NCBI GenBank assembly: GCA_964541695.1
Contig: CAZIRB010000005.1
Location: 1-61,040, forward strand
Direction: 5' to 3'
DNA: 61,040 bases
Source: CAZKGE01 sp964541695
GTDB lineage: Bacteria > Bacillota > Clostridia > Christensenellales > CAG-138
This document shows, piece by piece, positions 8,343 through 16,528 of the stretch (position 1 is its first letter; each line of letters opens with the position of its first letter). The translations under genes and the position numbers were made by a program. A model generated the notes under the pieces. That model ran no database searches. It was not told where the DNA came from and was given only the letters and a program-made list of their open reading frames with translations.

Positions 8343-9404
8343 CTACTTAAACAGCAGCGACGCGTTGCGGTAGAAGTCGAAATCGACCTCCTTACGCACG
8401 GACACGGCCGTGTCGAGGCTGACCTTGACGATGAAGGTGCCGCTCTGCGCCACCATGTTGCCGTAATCGCCGTTGACGACCAGCTCGCCGGCTTTAAAGC
8501 CCAGCCGCGTGCCGAGCACGCGGTCGAAGCAGGAGGGGGAGCCGCCGCGCTGGATATGTCCGAGCACGACGGAGCGGCACTCGAAATACTTCCGCTTCTC
8601 GTCGAGCGACGTGTCCGTGCGCATGGCCTTTTCGATGCGGTCCGCGAGGCGCTTGGCCAGATCCTTTTCAAACAGGTTGCGGTTGCCGAACGCGTCGTAG
8701 CTCACCTCAATGGCGGGTTCGCCGGCAATCTCGAAGCCCTCTGCGACCGCGATGATCGTATGCCGCTCGCCGCGCAGATACCGGCTGCGGATCACGCCCA
8801 TGATCTCGTCGAACGTCTTGGGAAACTCCGGAATCAGGATCAGATGCGCGTCGGCGGCCAGGCCCGCCTGCAGCGCGATCCAGCCCGTGTGCCGGCCCAT
8901 GCACTCGACGACGATGCAGCGCGCGTGGGAGGCGGCGGTGGTATGGAGCTTATCGATACATTCCATCGCGATGTTCGACGCGGTGTCGAAACCGAACGTG
9001 TAGTCCGTGCACGAGAGGTCGTTGTCGATCGTCTTCGGCACGCCGATCATGTTCATGCCCATCTTATGGAGCTTGTTGGCGATGCCGAGCGTGTCGTCGC
9101 CGCCGATGGCGACGAGGCCCTCGAGCTCGAGCTTCTCGAAGTTGGCGCGCACGCGCTCCGGACCGTCCTTCTCCTTCATGATGTTCGTGCGCGAGCTCTC
9201 GAGGATCGTGCCGCCCTTGGTCTGCAGGCCGTCCATTTCCTTGAGCGTCAGCCAGTGCCCCTCTCCGGTCAGCGCGCCGCGCCAGCCCGCGGTAAACCCG
9301 TAGACCTCGATATTATTGGCCATGCATTGCTCCACAACGCCGCGGATAACGGCGTTGAGGCCCGGGCAGTCGCCGCCGCCGGTCAAGATTCCGACTTTAC
9401 GCAT
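8343..9404 (-). CDS. pfp: 6-phosphofructokinase, PPi-dependent type by signature
   Basis: Phosphorylates fructose 6-phosphate in glycolysis. The protein is 353 aa from ATG 9404; GGAGG sits ideally before this ATG, and the ATG at 9419 would place that site inside the gene. The N-terminal GGGDCPGLNA binds the phosphoryl donor. The donor-specificity positions read GGDDT (Asp at the E. coli Gly104 position) and PKTIDND (Lys at the 124 position), the combination that marks pyrophosphate-using enzymes in this family. The direction is therefore potentially reversible. It is the last gene of the dapL-tmk-pfp operon. The PPi assignment is inferred from two residues and is untested. Confidence 0.88.
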   Translation of the reverse strand: MRKVGILTGGGDCPGLNAVIRGVVEQCMANNIEVYGFTAGWRGALTGEGHWLTLKEMDGLQTKGGTILESSRTNIMKEKDGPERVRANFEKLELEGLVAIGGDDTLGIANKLHKMGMNMIGVPKTIDNDLSCTDYTFGFDTASNIAMECIDKLHTTAASHARCIVVECMGRHTGWIALQAGLAADAHLILIPEFPKTFDEIMGVIRSRYLRGERHTIIAVAEGFEIAGEPAIEVSYDAFGNRNLFEKDLAKRLADRIEKAMRTDTSLDEKRKYFECRSVVLGHIQRGGSPSCFDRVLGTRLGFKAGELVVNGDYGNMVAQSGTFIVKVSLDTAVSVRKEVDFDFYRNASLLFK

Positions 9405-9425
9405 ATGGTTGTCCTCCAATAGTCC

Positions 9426-10091
9426 TTACAGTATTATCTCCAGCACGCCGTCAATTTTCTTGCCGATCTCGGGAATGCTCAGAAGTCCGTCTTTACCCAT
9501 GCAGCCGATGATGAACACGTTCGGCAGCCGCTCGGCGTAGGCGCGATACCGCGCGCGCGCGCGCGCCTGCAGCGATGTTTCCGCCTCGTACACATCGCGC
9601 TCGCTTGCGCCGACGTAGTCGCGGAAGCCCTTCTTGTCCACGTTTTTCTGCGCGTTTTCCGGCTCCATGTCCAGCACGATGTGCGCGTCGGCGCGCGGAA
9701 TGCCGAAATGCTCGTGCTCAAGCGCCAGCACGAAATCCAACAGGTCCGGCCTGCCGATGTCGCAGTCTCGGATGCTCTGGTACACCGCGTTGGAGAGCAC
9801 GTAGCGGTTGATGAGCAGCACGTCAGCGGCCGAATAGTCGTAACCGCGGAACGCCTCGAAGCGGTCGAGCGCAAACCACAGCGCCATGCTCTTGCCGTCG
9901 ACGCTGTCCGCGCGCACGCCGTCGCGGCCGGTCAGGTATTTGCCGACCTCGGCGCCGAAGAACGAGTCGTAGCGCGGGAACGCGATCGTGACGACAAAAA
10001 GGCCGCGCGCCGTCAGCCGCTCGGTCAACCGCTCCATCTGCACGCTCTTGCCCGTGCCGTCGATGCCCTCGAACGCGATGATCTTCGTCAT
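9426..10091 (-). CDS. tmk: Thymidylate kinase (dTMP kinase family)
   Basis: Phosphorylates dTMP to dTDP. The protein is 221 aa, with the P-loop FEGIDGTGKS at residues 7-16 and a YVLSNAVYQS segment corresponding to the family's DR(Y/F) region, here NRYVLSN. The lid region carries several Arg (ARARARYRAYAE). It starts 1 nt after the dapL stop with AGAAGGGC as binding site, so it is tightly coupled. A more distant deoxynucleoside kinase role is possible but less likely. Confidence 0.85.
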   Translation of the reverse strand: MTKIIAFEGIDGTGKSVQMERLTERLTARGLFVVTIAFPRYDSFFGAEVGKYLTGRDGVRADSVDGKSMALWFALDRFEAFRGYDYSAADVLLINRYVLSNAVYQSIRDCDIGRPDLLDFVLALEHEHFGIPRADAHIVLDMEPENAQKNVDKKGFRDYVGASERDVYEAETSLQARARARYRAYAERLPNVFIIGCMGKDGLLSIPEIGKKIDGVLEIIL

Positions 10092-10092
10092 G

Positions 10093-11319
10093 TCAGCCCT
10101 TCTTGATGCGCTCCATCGCGCGCACCGTGTCCTCGAGCGAGTTGAACGCCGTCATGCGCAGATACCCCTCGCCGGAAGCGCCGAAGCCCGCGCCGGGCGT
10201 GCCGACGATGTGGTAGTGGTCGAGCAGCTCGTCAAAAAACTTCCAACTGTCGCCGCCGGGGGTCTTCACCCAGATATAGGGGCTGTTGACGCCGCCGAAG
10301 CTTGTGTATCCGGCGCCTTTCAGCGCCTCGCGCATGATGCGCGCGTTCTTAAGATACCCCGCGACGACGGCCAGAATCTGCCCGTAGCCCTCGTCGAGCA
10401 GCGCGGCCTCCGCGGCGCGTTGCATGATGTACGAGGCGCCGTTGAACTTCGTCGTCATGCGCCGCGCCCACATATCGCGCAGCGAGACCGGCGCGCCGCC
10501 GGCGTCTTTGGCGCGGATGGCGCGCGGCACGACCGTATAGGCGCAGCGCGCGCCCGTAAAGCCCGCGGTCTTGCTGAACGAGCGGAACTCGATCGCGCAT
10601 TCCTTGGCGCCCTCGATCTCGTAGATGCTGTGCGGGACGCCGGGTTCCGTAATGAACACCTCGTACGCCGCGTCGAACAGGATCAGCGAGCCGTTCTTTT
10701 GCGCGTATTCGACAAACTTCTTTAGCTGCGATTTGGTCAGCACCGTGCCGGTCGGGTTGTTCGGATAGCACAGGTAGAGCACGTCGACGCTTTTCTTCGG
10801 CAATTCGGGAACAAAATCGTTCTCCGCGGTGCAGGGCAGGTAGACAATGTTCTCATACGCATGCGCATCGGGCAGGAAGCGGCCGGCGCGGCCGGACATC
10901 ACGTTCGTGTCGACATACACCGGGTACACGGGGTCGAGCACGCCGACGGTGCAGTCCTCCCCGAACAGCTCCTGGATGTTGCCCACGTCGCACTTGGCGC
11001 CGTCGGAAACGAAAATCTCGTCGGAGTCGAGCTGTATGCCGCGCGGGGTAAAGTCGCGGCTCAATATCGCCTCGCGCAGAAACGCGTAGCCGCATTCCGG
11101 GCCGTAGCCGCGAAACGTCTCGGTGTGCGCCATCTCGTCGACGGCTCTGTGCAGCGCGGCGATGACGGCCGGCACGAGCGGCTTTGTTACGTCGCCGATG
11201 CCCATGCGGATGATGTCGGCGTCCGGGTGCGCGTCCTTATAGGCGGTAACGCGCTTGGCAACCTCGGTGAACAGATAGTTGCCCTGCAATTCCTTGTAGT
11301 GGCCGTTGGCTGTAAACAT
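10093..11319 (-). CDS. dapL: LL-diaminopimelate aminotransferase
   Basis: Converts tetrahydrodipicolinate directly to LL-diaminopimelate with glutamate as amino donor, the short route to lysine and peptidoglycan. The protein is 408 aa, with a class I/II PLP aminotransferase fold. The PLP lysine is in SFSKTAGFTGARCAY (about residue 250), and the N-terminus MFTANGHYKELQGNYLF is typical of DapL. A GAGGTGCGCG site precedes ATG 11319. First gene of the minus-strand operon with tmk and pfp. Confidence 0.95.
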   Translation of the reverse strand: MFTANGHYKELQGNYLFTEVAKRVTAYKDAHPDADIIRMGIGDVTKPLVPAVIAALHRAVDEMAHTETFRGYGPECGYAFLREAILSRDFTPRGIQLDSDEIFVSDGAKCDVGNIQELFGEDCTVGVLDPVYPVYVDTNVMSGRAGRFLPDAHAYENIVYLPCTAENDFVPELPKKSVDVLYLCYPNNPTGTVLTKSQLKKFVEYAQKNGSLILFDAAYEVFITEPGVPHSIYEIEGAKECAIEFRSFSKTAGFTGARCAYTVVPRAIRAKDAGGAPVSLRDMWARRMTTKFNGASYIMQRAAEAALLDEGYGQILAVVAGYLKNARIMREALKGAGYTSFGGVNSPYIWVKTPGGDSWKFFDELLDHYHIVGTPGAGFGASGEGYLRMTAFNSLEDTVRAMERIKKG

Positions 11320-11348
11320 CGCGCACCTCTTTAAAATTTTTTCAAGTG

Positions 11349-11377
11349 ATTATATCACGCGCGGCCCAGCGGCACAA
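11349..11377 (-). promoter_or_regulatory. Probable sigma-A promoter of dapL
   Basis: On the minus strand TTGTGC (11377-11372) is followed after 17 nt by TATAAT (11354-11349), with TG one base before the -10 box, an extended -10. The start codon lies about 30 nt downstream. Confidence 0.6.
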
Positions 11378-11408
11378 GGGGAAACCGCCGATCGCGACGG
11401 CCGTTTCC

Positions 11409-11440
11409 GGCCGCGTTGCCGAACGCGGCCGCGTTTTTTT
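11409..11440 (+). terminator. Terminator-like hairpin upstream of spoIIE
   Basis: A perfect 9-bp stem (GGCCGCGTT 11409-11417, AACGCGGCC 11422-11430) with a 4-nt loop, then GCG and seven T. It points towards spoIIE, with no plus-strand gene before it. Confidence 0.6.
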
Positions 11441-11570
11441 GCGGCTTTTTCCGGATATGGACACCGCGCATTTTATCGAACAAAAGCGGAAAAAACAGCG
11501 ATTGCGGTCCGTTGGATCGCATTTTTTTGACACGGGCGATCGTTATACTGGTTGGAAGGGGGACGAACGG

Positions 11571-13850
11571 ATGGAGGAAGGGGCAACGCCGCGCGGGGTA
11601 CGCATAATCGAATACATGCGCCGCCGCACGTTCGCCTTTGAGCTTCTGACTTTTTTCGCGGCGCTTCTTGCGGGCCGCATCTGCTTAAAGGGCACCATGT
11701 CGCCGTTCGGGCTCGCGTTCATCGCCGCCGCCGCAATGTCCGGCTGCAACGTGCATTTCGCCGCCGTCGGCGCGATCGTCGGCAGCCTGTTTCTCTCCGG
11801 CCAGCTCCGCATCGAACCCGCCAGCGCCAGCGCGCTGTTCTATGGCCTGCACTTATTCTGGAACAAGCTGCGCCCGCGCGCGGAGAGCCATGAGCGGCTG
11901 TTTTTGATGTGCATCTCGTTCCTCGTGCTGATCCCGGTGTTCCACGCCGACGGCGTCGCCGGGCTGCAGGCGGGCCTGATGGCGGGTGGCATCTGCGTGT
12001 TCGGCGCGCTCGTGATGCAGAACGCCCTGCGCACGCTTCGCCAGCTCTCGCGGCGGCACGTGCTGACGGACGCCGAGCAGATCAGCATCAGTGCGTTCTT
12101 TGGCATCCTGCTGCTCAGCGTGACGGACGTGGTCGCGTTCGGCTTCTCGCTGCCGGTCGTGCTTCTCTTGTGCTTCTCCATGATCGCGGCGCTTGCGCGT
12201 GGCATGGCGGGCGTGGCGGTGTCGGTCGCGCTCGCGGCCGTGCTGACGCTCGGCGGGGAGTTTACGCTGATGTTCGCCGGGAGTCTCGCTGCCTGCACGC
12301 TCGCGGGCGCTTCTCTCCGGAAGATGGAGTCGCTCGGCGTGCTCGGCGGCTTTGTGGCCTGTTCGCTGCTCGTCGGCACCTATGTGTTCACGGCGCCGCA
12401 CACGATCAACCTGATCAATCTCGCGCTGGCAGGCGCGGCGTTCCTCGTGATCCCGCGCGAGAAGATGCTGGCGCTGTGCGCGTATTTTGACGGCGAGAAG
12501 AACCGCGAGCGTTACGCCAAGAAAGCCATGCGGCGCATCCGGGAGCGCACGGCCGCCGACATGCGGCATATGTCGAACGTCTGCCGCGAGGTCGCGGGGC
12601 TGTTCAAGCCGAAGAAGATGGAGAAGGAGCCGTCCGACGCGCTGATGCAGTGGACGGCGCAGGCCGCGTACGGCGTGTGCGCGGACTGCCCGATGCGCGT
12701 TTTGTGCTGGCAGGACAGTCAGGCGGCCGCGGAGAGCGTCTACGCAATGCTGCAGTCTCATGAGCGCGGCGAGCGGCTGCGCATCAAAAAGCCGTTCGAC
12801 CCGTCGTGCAAGCACATGCCGCAGATGGCGGCCGCGGCCTGGCAGGCGCAGAACCAGTACCTCGTGCAGCGCGCCATGCAGGAGCAGACCGCGCAGCAGT
12901 ATTCGTTCATCAACAGGCAGCTCATCGGCATCTGCGACGTGATCGAGCAGCTCTCGCACCGCGTGGAGGAGGACTGCTGGCTTGACGAGGAGCTCGAGCA
13001 CATCCTCTTGCGCGGGCTGGACAAGCGCAATGTCCGCGCGCTCAGCGTCGACGCGACCTACCCGAACGGCCGTTTGCAGGTCTGCCTGCGCCTGCCGCCG
13101 TCCTATCTGACGGATACGGGCAAGGTACTCGAGTACGTCAACGCGGTGCTCAAGCGCAGGATGCGGCTTTTAGCCACGCATACCGACGGACGGACATGCA
13201 TACTGATTATGGAGGAGGCCGCGGAGCTTGCGGCTACGTTCGGCACCGCCGGTATGCCGATCCAGAAAAACGGCATCAGCGGCGACAGCACCGGGGAGCG
13301 CAGGCTCGAGAACGGCCGCGTACTGTACGCGCTCTCGGACGGCATGGGCGCGGGGGAGACGGCCAAGCTCGAGAGCGAGTCGGCCATCCGCATGCTGTTC
13401 GACCTGTACAGCATCGGATTAAACCGCGACGTCGCCCTCGCGAGCGTGAACAAGCTTCTCTTGGAGCGCCGGGCGGACATGTATGCCACGCTCGACGCGG
13501 TCTCGATCGACCTCTCGTCCGGCACGGCGGAGTTCATCAAGTACGGCGCGCCGCCGACGTTCATCGCGCGCGGCAGCAAGGTGCACGAGGTGCATGCCGA
13601 GGCGCTGCCGGCCGGCATCCTGCCGGAGGCGATCCCGGCGATCTCGACCGCGACGCTGCGCAAGGACGACACGGTCGTGCTGTTTTCCGACGGCGTGCTC
13701 GACGCGCTTGGGTCCGAAACAAAATCGGTCATCTCCGAGGCGGTCTCCGCCAAGCTCGACTGCCGCGAGCTGGCGCGCAGCATTCTGGAAAGGGCGCAGT
13801 CCATGGGCCAGGAGGACGATATGACTGTGATGGTGATCAGGATCGCATGA
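11571..13850 (+). CDS. spoIIE: Stage II sporulation protein E, membrane PP2C phosphatase
   Basis: Septal membrane phosphatase that dephosphorylates SpoIIAA and so releases sigma-F in the forespore. The protein is 759 aa. About ten hydrophobic segments fill residues 20-290; a central region follows; and a PP2C-type domain starts near residue 585 (ALSDGMGAGETAKLESE) and ends with the metal-site LFSDGVLDAL near residue 705. ATG 11571 follows GGAAGGGGGACG; upstream in-frame codons cover the hairpin leader and are unlikely to be used. The stop overlaps the start of spoIIGA (ATGA at 13847). Confidence 0.94.
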   Translation: MEEGATPRGVRIIEYMRRRTFAFELLTFFAALLAGRICLKGTMSPFGLAFIAAAAMSGCNVHFAAVGAIVGSLFLSGQLRIEPASASALFYGLHLFWNKLRPRAESHERLFLMCISFLVLIPVFHADGVAGLQAGLMAGGICVFGALVMQNALRTLRQLSRRHVLTDAEQISISAFFGILLLSVTDVVAFGFSLPVVLLLCFSMIAALARGMAGVAVSVALAAVLTLGGEFTLMFAGSLAACTLAGASLRKMESLGVLGGFVACSLLVGTYVFTAPHTINLINLALAGAAFLVIPREKMLALCAYFDGEKNRERYAKKAMRRIRERTAADMRHMSNVCREVAGLFKPKKMEKEPSDALMQWTAQAAYGVCADCPMRVLCWQDSQAAAESVYAMLQSHERGERLRIKKPFDPSCKHMPQMAAAAWQAQNQYLVQRAMQEQTAQQYSFINRQLIGICDVIEQLSHRVEEDCWLDEELEHILLRGLDKRNVRALSVDATYPNGRLQVCLRLPPSYLTDTGKVLEYVNAVLKRRMRLLATHTDGRTCILIMEEAAELAATFGTAGMPIQKNGISGDSTGERRLENGRVLYALSDGMGAGETAKLESESAIRMLFDLYSIGLNRDVALASVNKLLLERRADMYATLDAVSIDLSSGTAEFIKYGAPPTFIARGSKVHEVHAEALPAGILPEAIPAISTATLRKDDTVVLFSDGVLDALGSETKSVISEAVSAKLDCRELARSILERAQSMGQEDDMTVMVIRIA

Positions 13851-14779
13851 AGCTGTCCATCGAGCTGTTCCTGCTGGACAATCTGCTCATGAATTACCTC
13901 GTGCTCAAGCTCGCCTCCGTGCTCTGCGGAAAACGGCTGCGCGCGCTGCCCACGCTCGCCGTCTGCCTGCTCGGGGCGGTCGCCGCGCTGCTCTCGATGA
14001 GCAGCGTGCCTTTTTTACAGCGGCCGCTTGCAAAGCTTCTGCTCGGCCTTGTTATGGCGCTTCCGCTCATGCGCGGCTGGAAGCGCTATTACGCGGCTGT
14101 GCTGTATCTGTTCATCGCGTCGTTCTTTATGGGCGGGCTGATGCTTGTGCTGTCTATGGTGCTCGGCGGCGGCATGAGCTCCGGCGCGCTGATCGGCACG
14201 GTGTCGATCCGCATTCTGCTGCTTTCGCTGGCGGCCTGCTCTGCCGCTCCGCGCGTGGCGCGCGCGCTCGTCGCGGTCGTGCTCACGCGCAAAAAGCGCG
14301 TGCGCATGCTGGTCTCGCTGCCGGACCGCACGCTCGAACTCGTGGCGTTGCTCGACAGCGGCAACCTTTTGACGGAGCCTGTCAGCGGGCTGCCGGTCGT
14401 CGTGGTCAAGCCCGGCCTGCTGCCGCAGGGCGGGCGGCCGGTGCCGTACCGGACGATGGACTCGGAAGGCTTGCTCTACGCGATCCGGCCGATCAGCCTG
14501 CAGGTCGACTACGGCGGCTGGCTCGAGATCGACGCGTTCCTTGCTGAGTCGCCGATGCCGCTGGACGGGGCGGACGCGATCATCGACAGCGCATTATTGA
14601 CGCAAGGGGGGATCTGCACCGATGCTGAACCGGCTGATGAACAAAATCCGGGAGCTGTACCGGCGGCTTCTTATAAGGCGGGCCAAGCCGATCTGGTACA
14701 TCCATTCGGGCGAGACGCTGCCGCCGCCGTTCCCGGCGGAGGAGGAGCAGGGGTGGATCAATCGATTGATGCAGGGTGA
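13847..14779 (+). CDS. spoIIGA: Sigma-E processing peptidase SpoIIGA
   Basis: Membrane aspartic protease that removes the pro-sequence of sigma-E in the mother cell. About five hydrophobic segments occupy residues 1-150, and the protease domain carries the catalytic motif ALLDSGNLLTEP near residue 170. Recognisable homology ends near residue 250 (DAIIDSALLTQGG); the last roughly 55 codons run out of frame through sigE, an overlap of 158 nt. A six-G run at about 14606-14611 stands at the junction: one extra G would give a stop at 14627. The frame may thus be a read error, or the tail may be real. The gene order spoIIGA-sigE is the classical one. Confidence 0.88.
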   Translation: MKLSIELFLLDNLLMNYLVLKLASVLCGKRLRALPTLAVCLLGAVAALLSMSSVPFLQRPLAKLLLGLVMALPLMRGWKRYYAAVLYLFIASFFMGGLMLVLSMVLGGGMSSGALIGTVSIRILLLSLAACSAAPRVARALVAVVLTRKKRVRMLVSLPDRTLELVALLDSGNLLTEPVSGLPVVVVKPGLLPQGGRPVPYRTMDSEGLLYAIRPISLQVDYGGWLEIDAFLAESPMPLDGADAIIDSALLTQGGICTDAEPADEQNPGAVPAASYKAGQADLVHPFGRDAAAAVPGGGGAGVDQSIDAG

Positions 14780-15335
14780 AACGGCGGCAAAGAACGCGCT
14801 GATCGAGCACAACCTCCGGCTCGTGGTCTACATCGCGCGTAAATTTGAGAATACGGGCGTCGGCATCGAGGACCTGATCTCGATCGGCACGATCGGGCTC
14901 ATCAAGGCGGTGAACACGTTCGACGCGGGCAAGCGGATCAAGCTTGCCACCTATGCGTCGCGCTGCATCGAGAACGAGATTCTGATGTACCTGCGCAGAA
15001 CGAGCAGATTGAAGCTCGAGGTGTCGTTCGACGAGCCGCTCAACGTGGACTGGGACGGGAACGAGCTGCTGCTCTCCGACATTCTCGGCACGGACAACGA
15101 CGTGATCAGCCGCGAGATGGAGGACGAGGTCGACCGGGAGCTGCTCAAGAAGGCGCTGTGCAAATTGACGCCGCGCGAGAAGCAGATCGTGGAGTTGCGC
15201 TTCGGATTGAACGAGCAGCCGGAGTGCACGCAGAAGCAGGTCGCCGAGCAGCTCGGCATCTCGCAGAGCTACATCTCCAGGCTGGAGAAGCGCATCATCC
15301 GCAGGCTGCACAAGGAGATACTGCGCATGCAGTGA
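14622..15335 (+). CDS. sigE: Sporulation sigma factor E, with pro-sequence
   Basis: Early mother-cell sigma factor, 237 aa. The first roughly 27 residues (basic and hydrophobic, RELYRRLLIRRAKPIWYIHS) are the pro-peptide cleaved by SpoIIGA. Region 2 shows NLRLVVYIARKF and IGTIGLIKAVNTFD; region 4 ends with the helix-turn-helix QKQVAEQLGISQSYISRLEKR. ATG 14622 is preceded by AAGGGGGGATC. It converges with sigG, with 14 nt between the stops. Confidence 0.95.
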   Translation: MLNRLMNKIRELYRRLLIRRAKPIWYIHSGETLPPPFPAEEEQGWINRLMQGETAAKNALIEHNLRLVVYIARKFENTGVGIEDLISIGTIGLIKAVNTFDAGKRIKLATYASRCIENEILMYLRRTSRLKLEVSFDEPLNVDWDGNELLLSDILGTDNDVISREMEDEVDRELLKKALCKLTPREKQIVELRFGLNEQPECTQKQVAEQLGISQSYISRLEKRIIRRLHKEILRMQ

Positions 15336-15349
15336 TGATACACATATGA

Positions 15350-16123
15350 TTACACGTATTTTTGCAGCTGCTTGAGCGCGCCCTTTTCGAGGCGCGAAAC
15401 CTGCGCCTGCGAGATGCCGATTTCGCGGCTGACCTCCATCTGCGTCTTGCCGACGAAGAAGCGGAGCTTCAATATGCGCATCTCGCGCTCCGTGAGGTGC
15501 TCCATGCCGTCGTTGAGCGCGATGCGGTCGAGCCAGGTCGTGCCGACGGTCTTTTCGTCGCTGATCTGGTCGATGACGTAGATGGCGTCGCCGTCGTCGC
15601 GGAATATGGGCTCGTACAGCGAGACGGGGTCCTGGATCGCGTCGAGCGCGAACACGACGTCGGTCTCCTTCATGTCGATCTCCTTGGCGATGTCCGCGAC
15701 GGTCGGTTCCTTGGAGTCGTTCTCGAGCAGGCGGTTGCGCGCCTGCAGCGCTTTATAGGCCGTGTCGCGCAGCGAGCGGCTGACGCGGATGGCGTTGTTG
15801 TCCCTTAGGTGCCGGCGGATCTCGCCGATGATCATCGGCACGGCATAGGTGGAAAAGCGCACGTCGTGGCGCAGGTCGAAGTTGTCGATCGCCTTGATGA
15901 GCCCGATGCAGCCGACCTGAAACAGATCGTCCATCATCTCGCTGCGGTTCCCGAAGCGCTGGACGACCGAAAGTACCAAACGAAGATTGCTTTTGATAAA
16001 CTCCTCGCGCGCGGGTTCGTCCCCGGATTTGACCTTGATGAGCAGTGCGCGCATTTCCTTTGCAGACAGCATCGGGAGTTTCGCGGTGTCGACCCCGCAG
16101 ATTTCCACCTTGTTGATCGCCAT
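15350..16123 (-). CDS. sigG: Sporulation sigma factor G
   Basis: Late forespore sigma factor, 257 aa. The start MAINKVEICGVDTAKLPML is characteristic of SigG, whose N-terminus helps restrict its activity. Region 2 reads NLRLVLSVVQRFGNR and the C-terminal helix-turn-helix MEVSREIGISQAQVSRLEK. ATG 16123 follows GGAGGTGTGCC; upstream in-frame codons are not conserved. In Bacillus and many clostridia sigG lies directly downstream of sigE on the same strand; here it is inverted. Confidence 0.95.
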   Translation of the reverse strand: MAINKVEICGVDTAKLPMLSAKEMRALLIKVKSGDEPAREEFIKSNLRLVLSVVQRFGNRSEMMDDLFQVGCIGLIKAIDNFDLRHDVRFSTYAVPMIIGEIRRHLRDNNAIRVSRSLRDTAYKALQARNRLLENDSKEPTVADIAKEIDMKETDVVFALDAIQDPVSLYEPIFRDDGDAIYVIDQISDEKTVGTTWLDRIALNDGMEHLTEREMRILKLRFFVGKTQMEVSREIGISQAQVSRLEKGALKQLQKYV

Positions 16124-16192
16124 GGCACACCTCCGTCGATTTACCGTTATCTTTGCCATTGCAGCCGGTTTTATCCGAGCCGAAGCGCGAAT

Positions 16193-16222
16193 TTCATAAG
16201 CCGCCGCGGACGGGCATACGAT
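16193..16222 (+). promoter_or_regulatory. Candidate sigma-E promoter of yqfC-yqfD
   Basis: TTCATAAG (16193-16200), a 14-nt spacer and CATACGAT (16215-16222) fit the sigma-E pattern of a TCATA-type -35 and CATACAAT-type -10. It lies just before the yqfC ribosome-binding site; yqfCD is sigma-E dependent in Bacillus subtilis. Confidence 0.55.
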
Positions 16223-16243
16223 GAACTGGAGGCTGTGAATGCC

Positions 16244-16528
16244 ATGAATCCGTATCTGAAAAAGCTGAAAAAACGCGTGTACGTCACGCTTGATCTGCCC
16301 GAGGAAGCCGACGAGGAAACGCCGCGCGTGACCATGGTCGGCAGGGGTTCGCTGCTCGTTGAAAACCACAAAGGCGCGCTTGTTTGTTCGGATTCGCGCA
16401 TCCGCCTGCTCACGTCGCAGGGCGTGCTCAGCGTCACGGGCGAAAAGCTGCAGCTTTTGGAGTTTTCGGAATCGCGCGCGTTCGTGCGCGGCCGCCTTTC
16501 GGGCTGCGTATTCGACGAGGAGATATGA
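16244..16528 (+). CDS. yqfC: Sporulation protein YqfC
   Basis: Small sporulation protein of 94 aa and unknown biochemical role, made in the mother cell under sigma-E in Bacillus. The core VTMVGRGSLLVENHKG then LLTSQGVLSVTGEKL is typical of the YabP/YqfC family. ATG 16244 follows GGAGGCTGTGAAT. The stop overlaps the start of yqfD. Confidence 0.88.
   Translation: MNPYLKKLKKRVYVTLDLPEEADEETPRVTMVGRGSLLVENHKGALVCSDSRIRLLTSQGVLSVTGEKLQLLEFSESRAFVRGRLSGCVFDEEI

Noticed and set aside
11527..11549. TTGACA and TATACT upstream of spoIIE as a sigma-A promoter
   Set aside because: The boxes are only 11 nt apart, too close for normal recognition.
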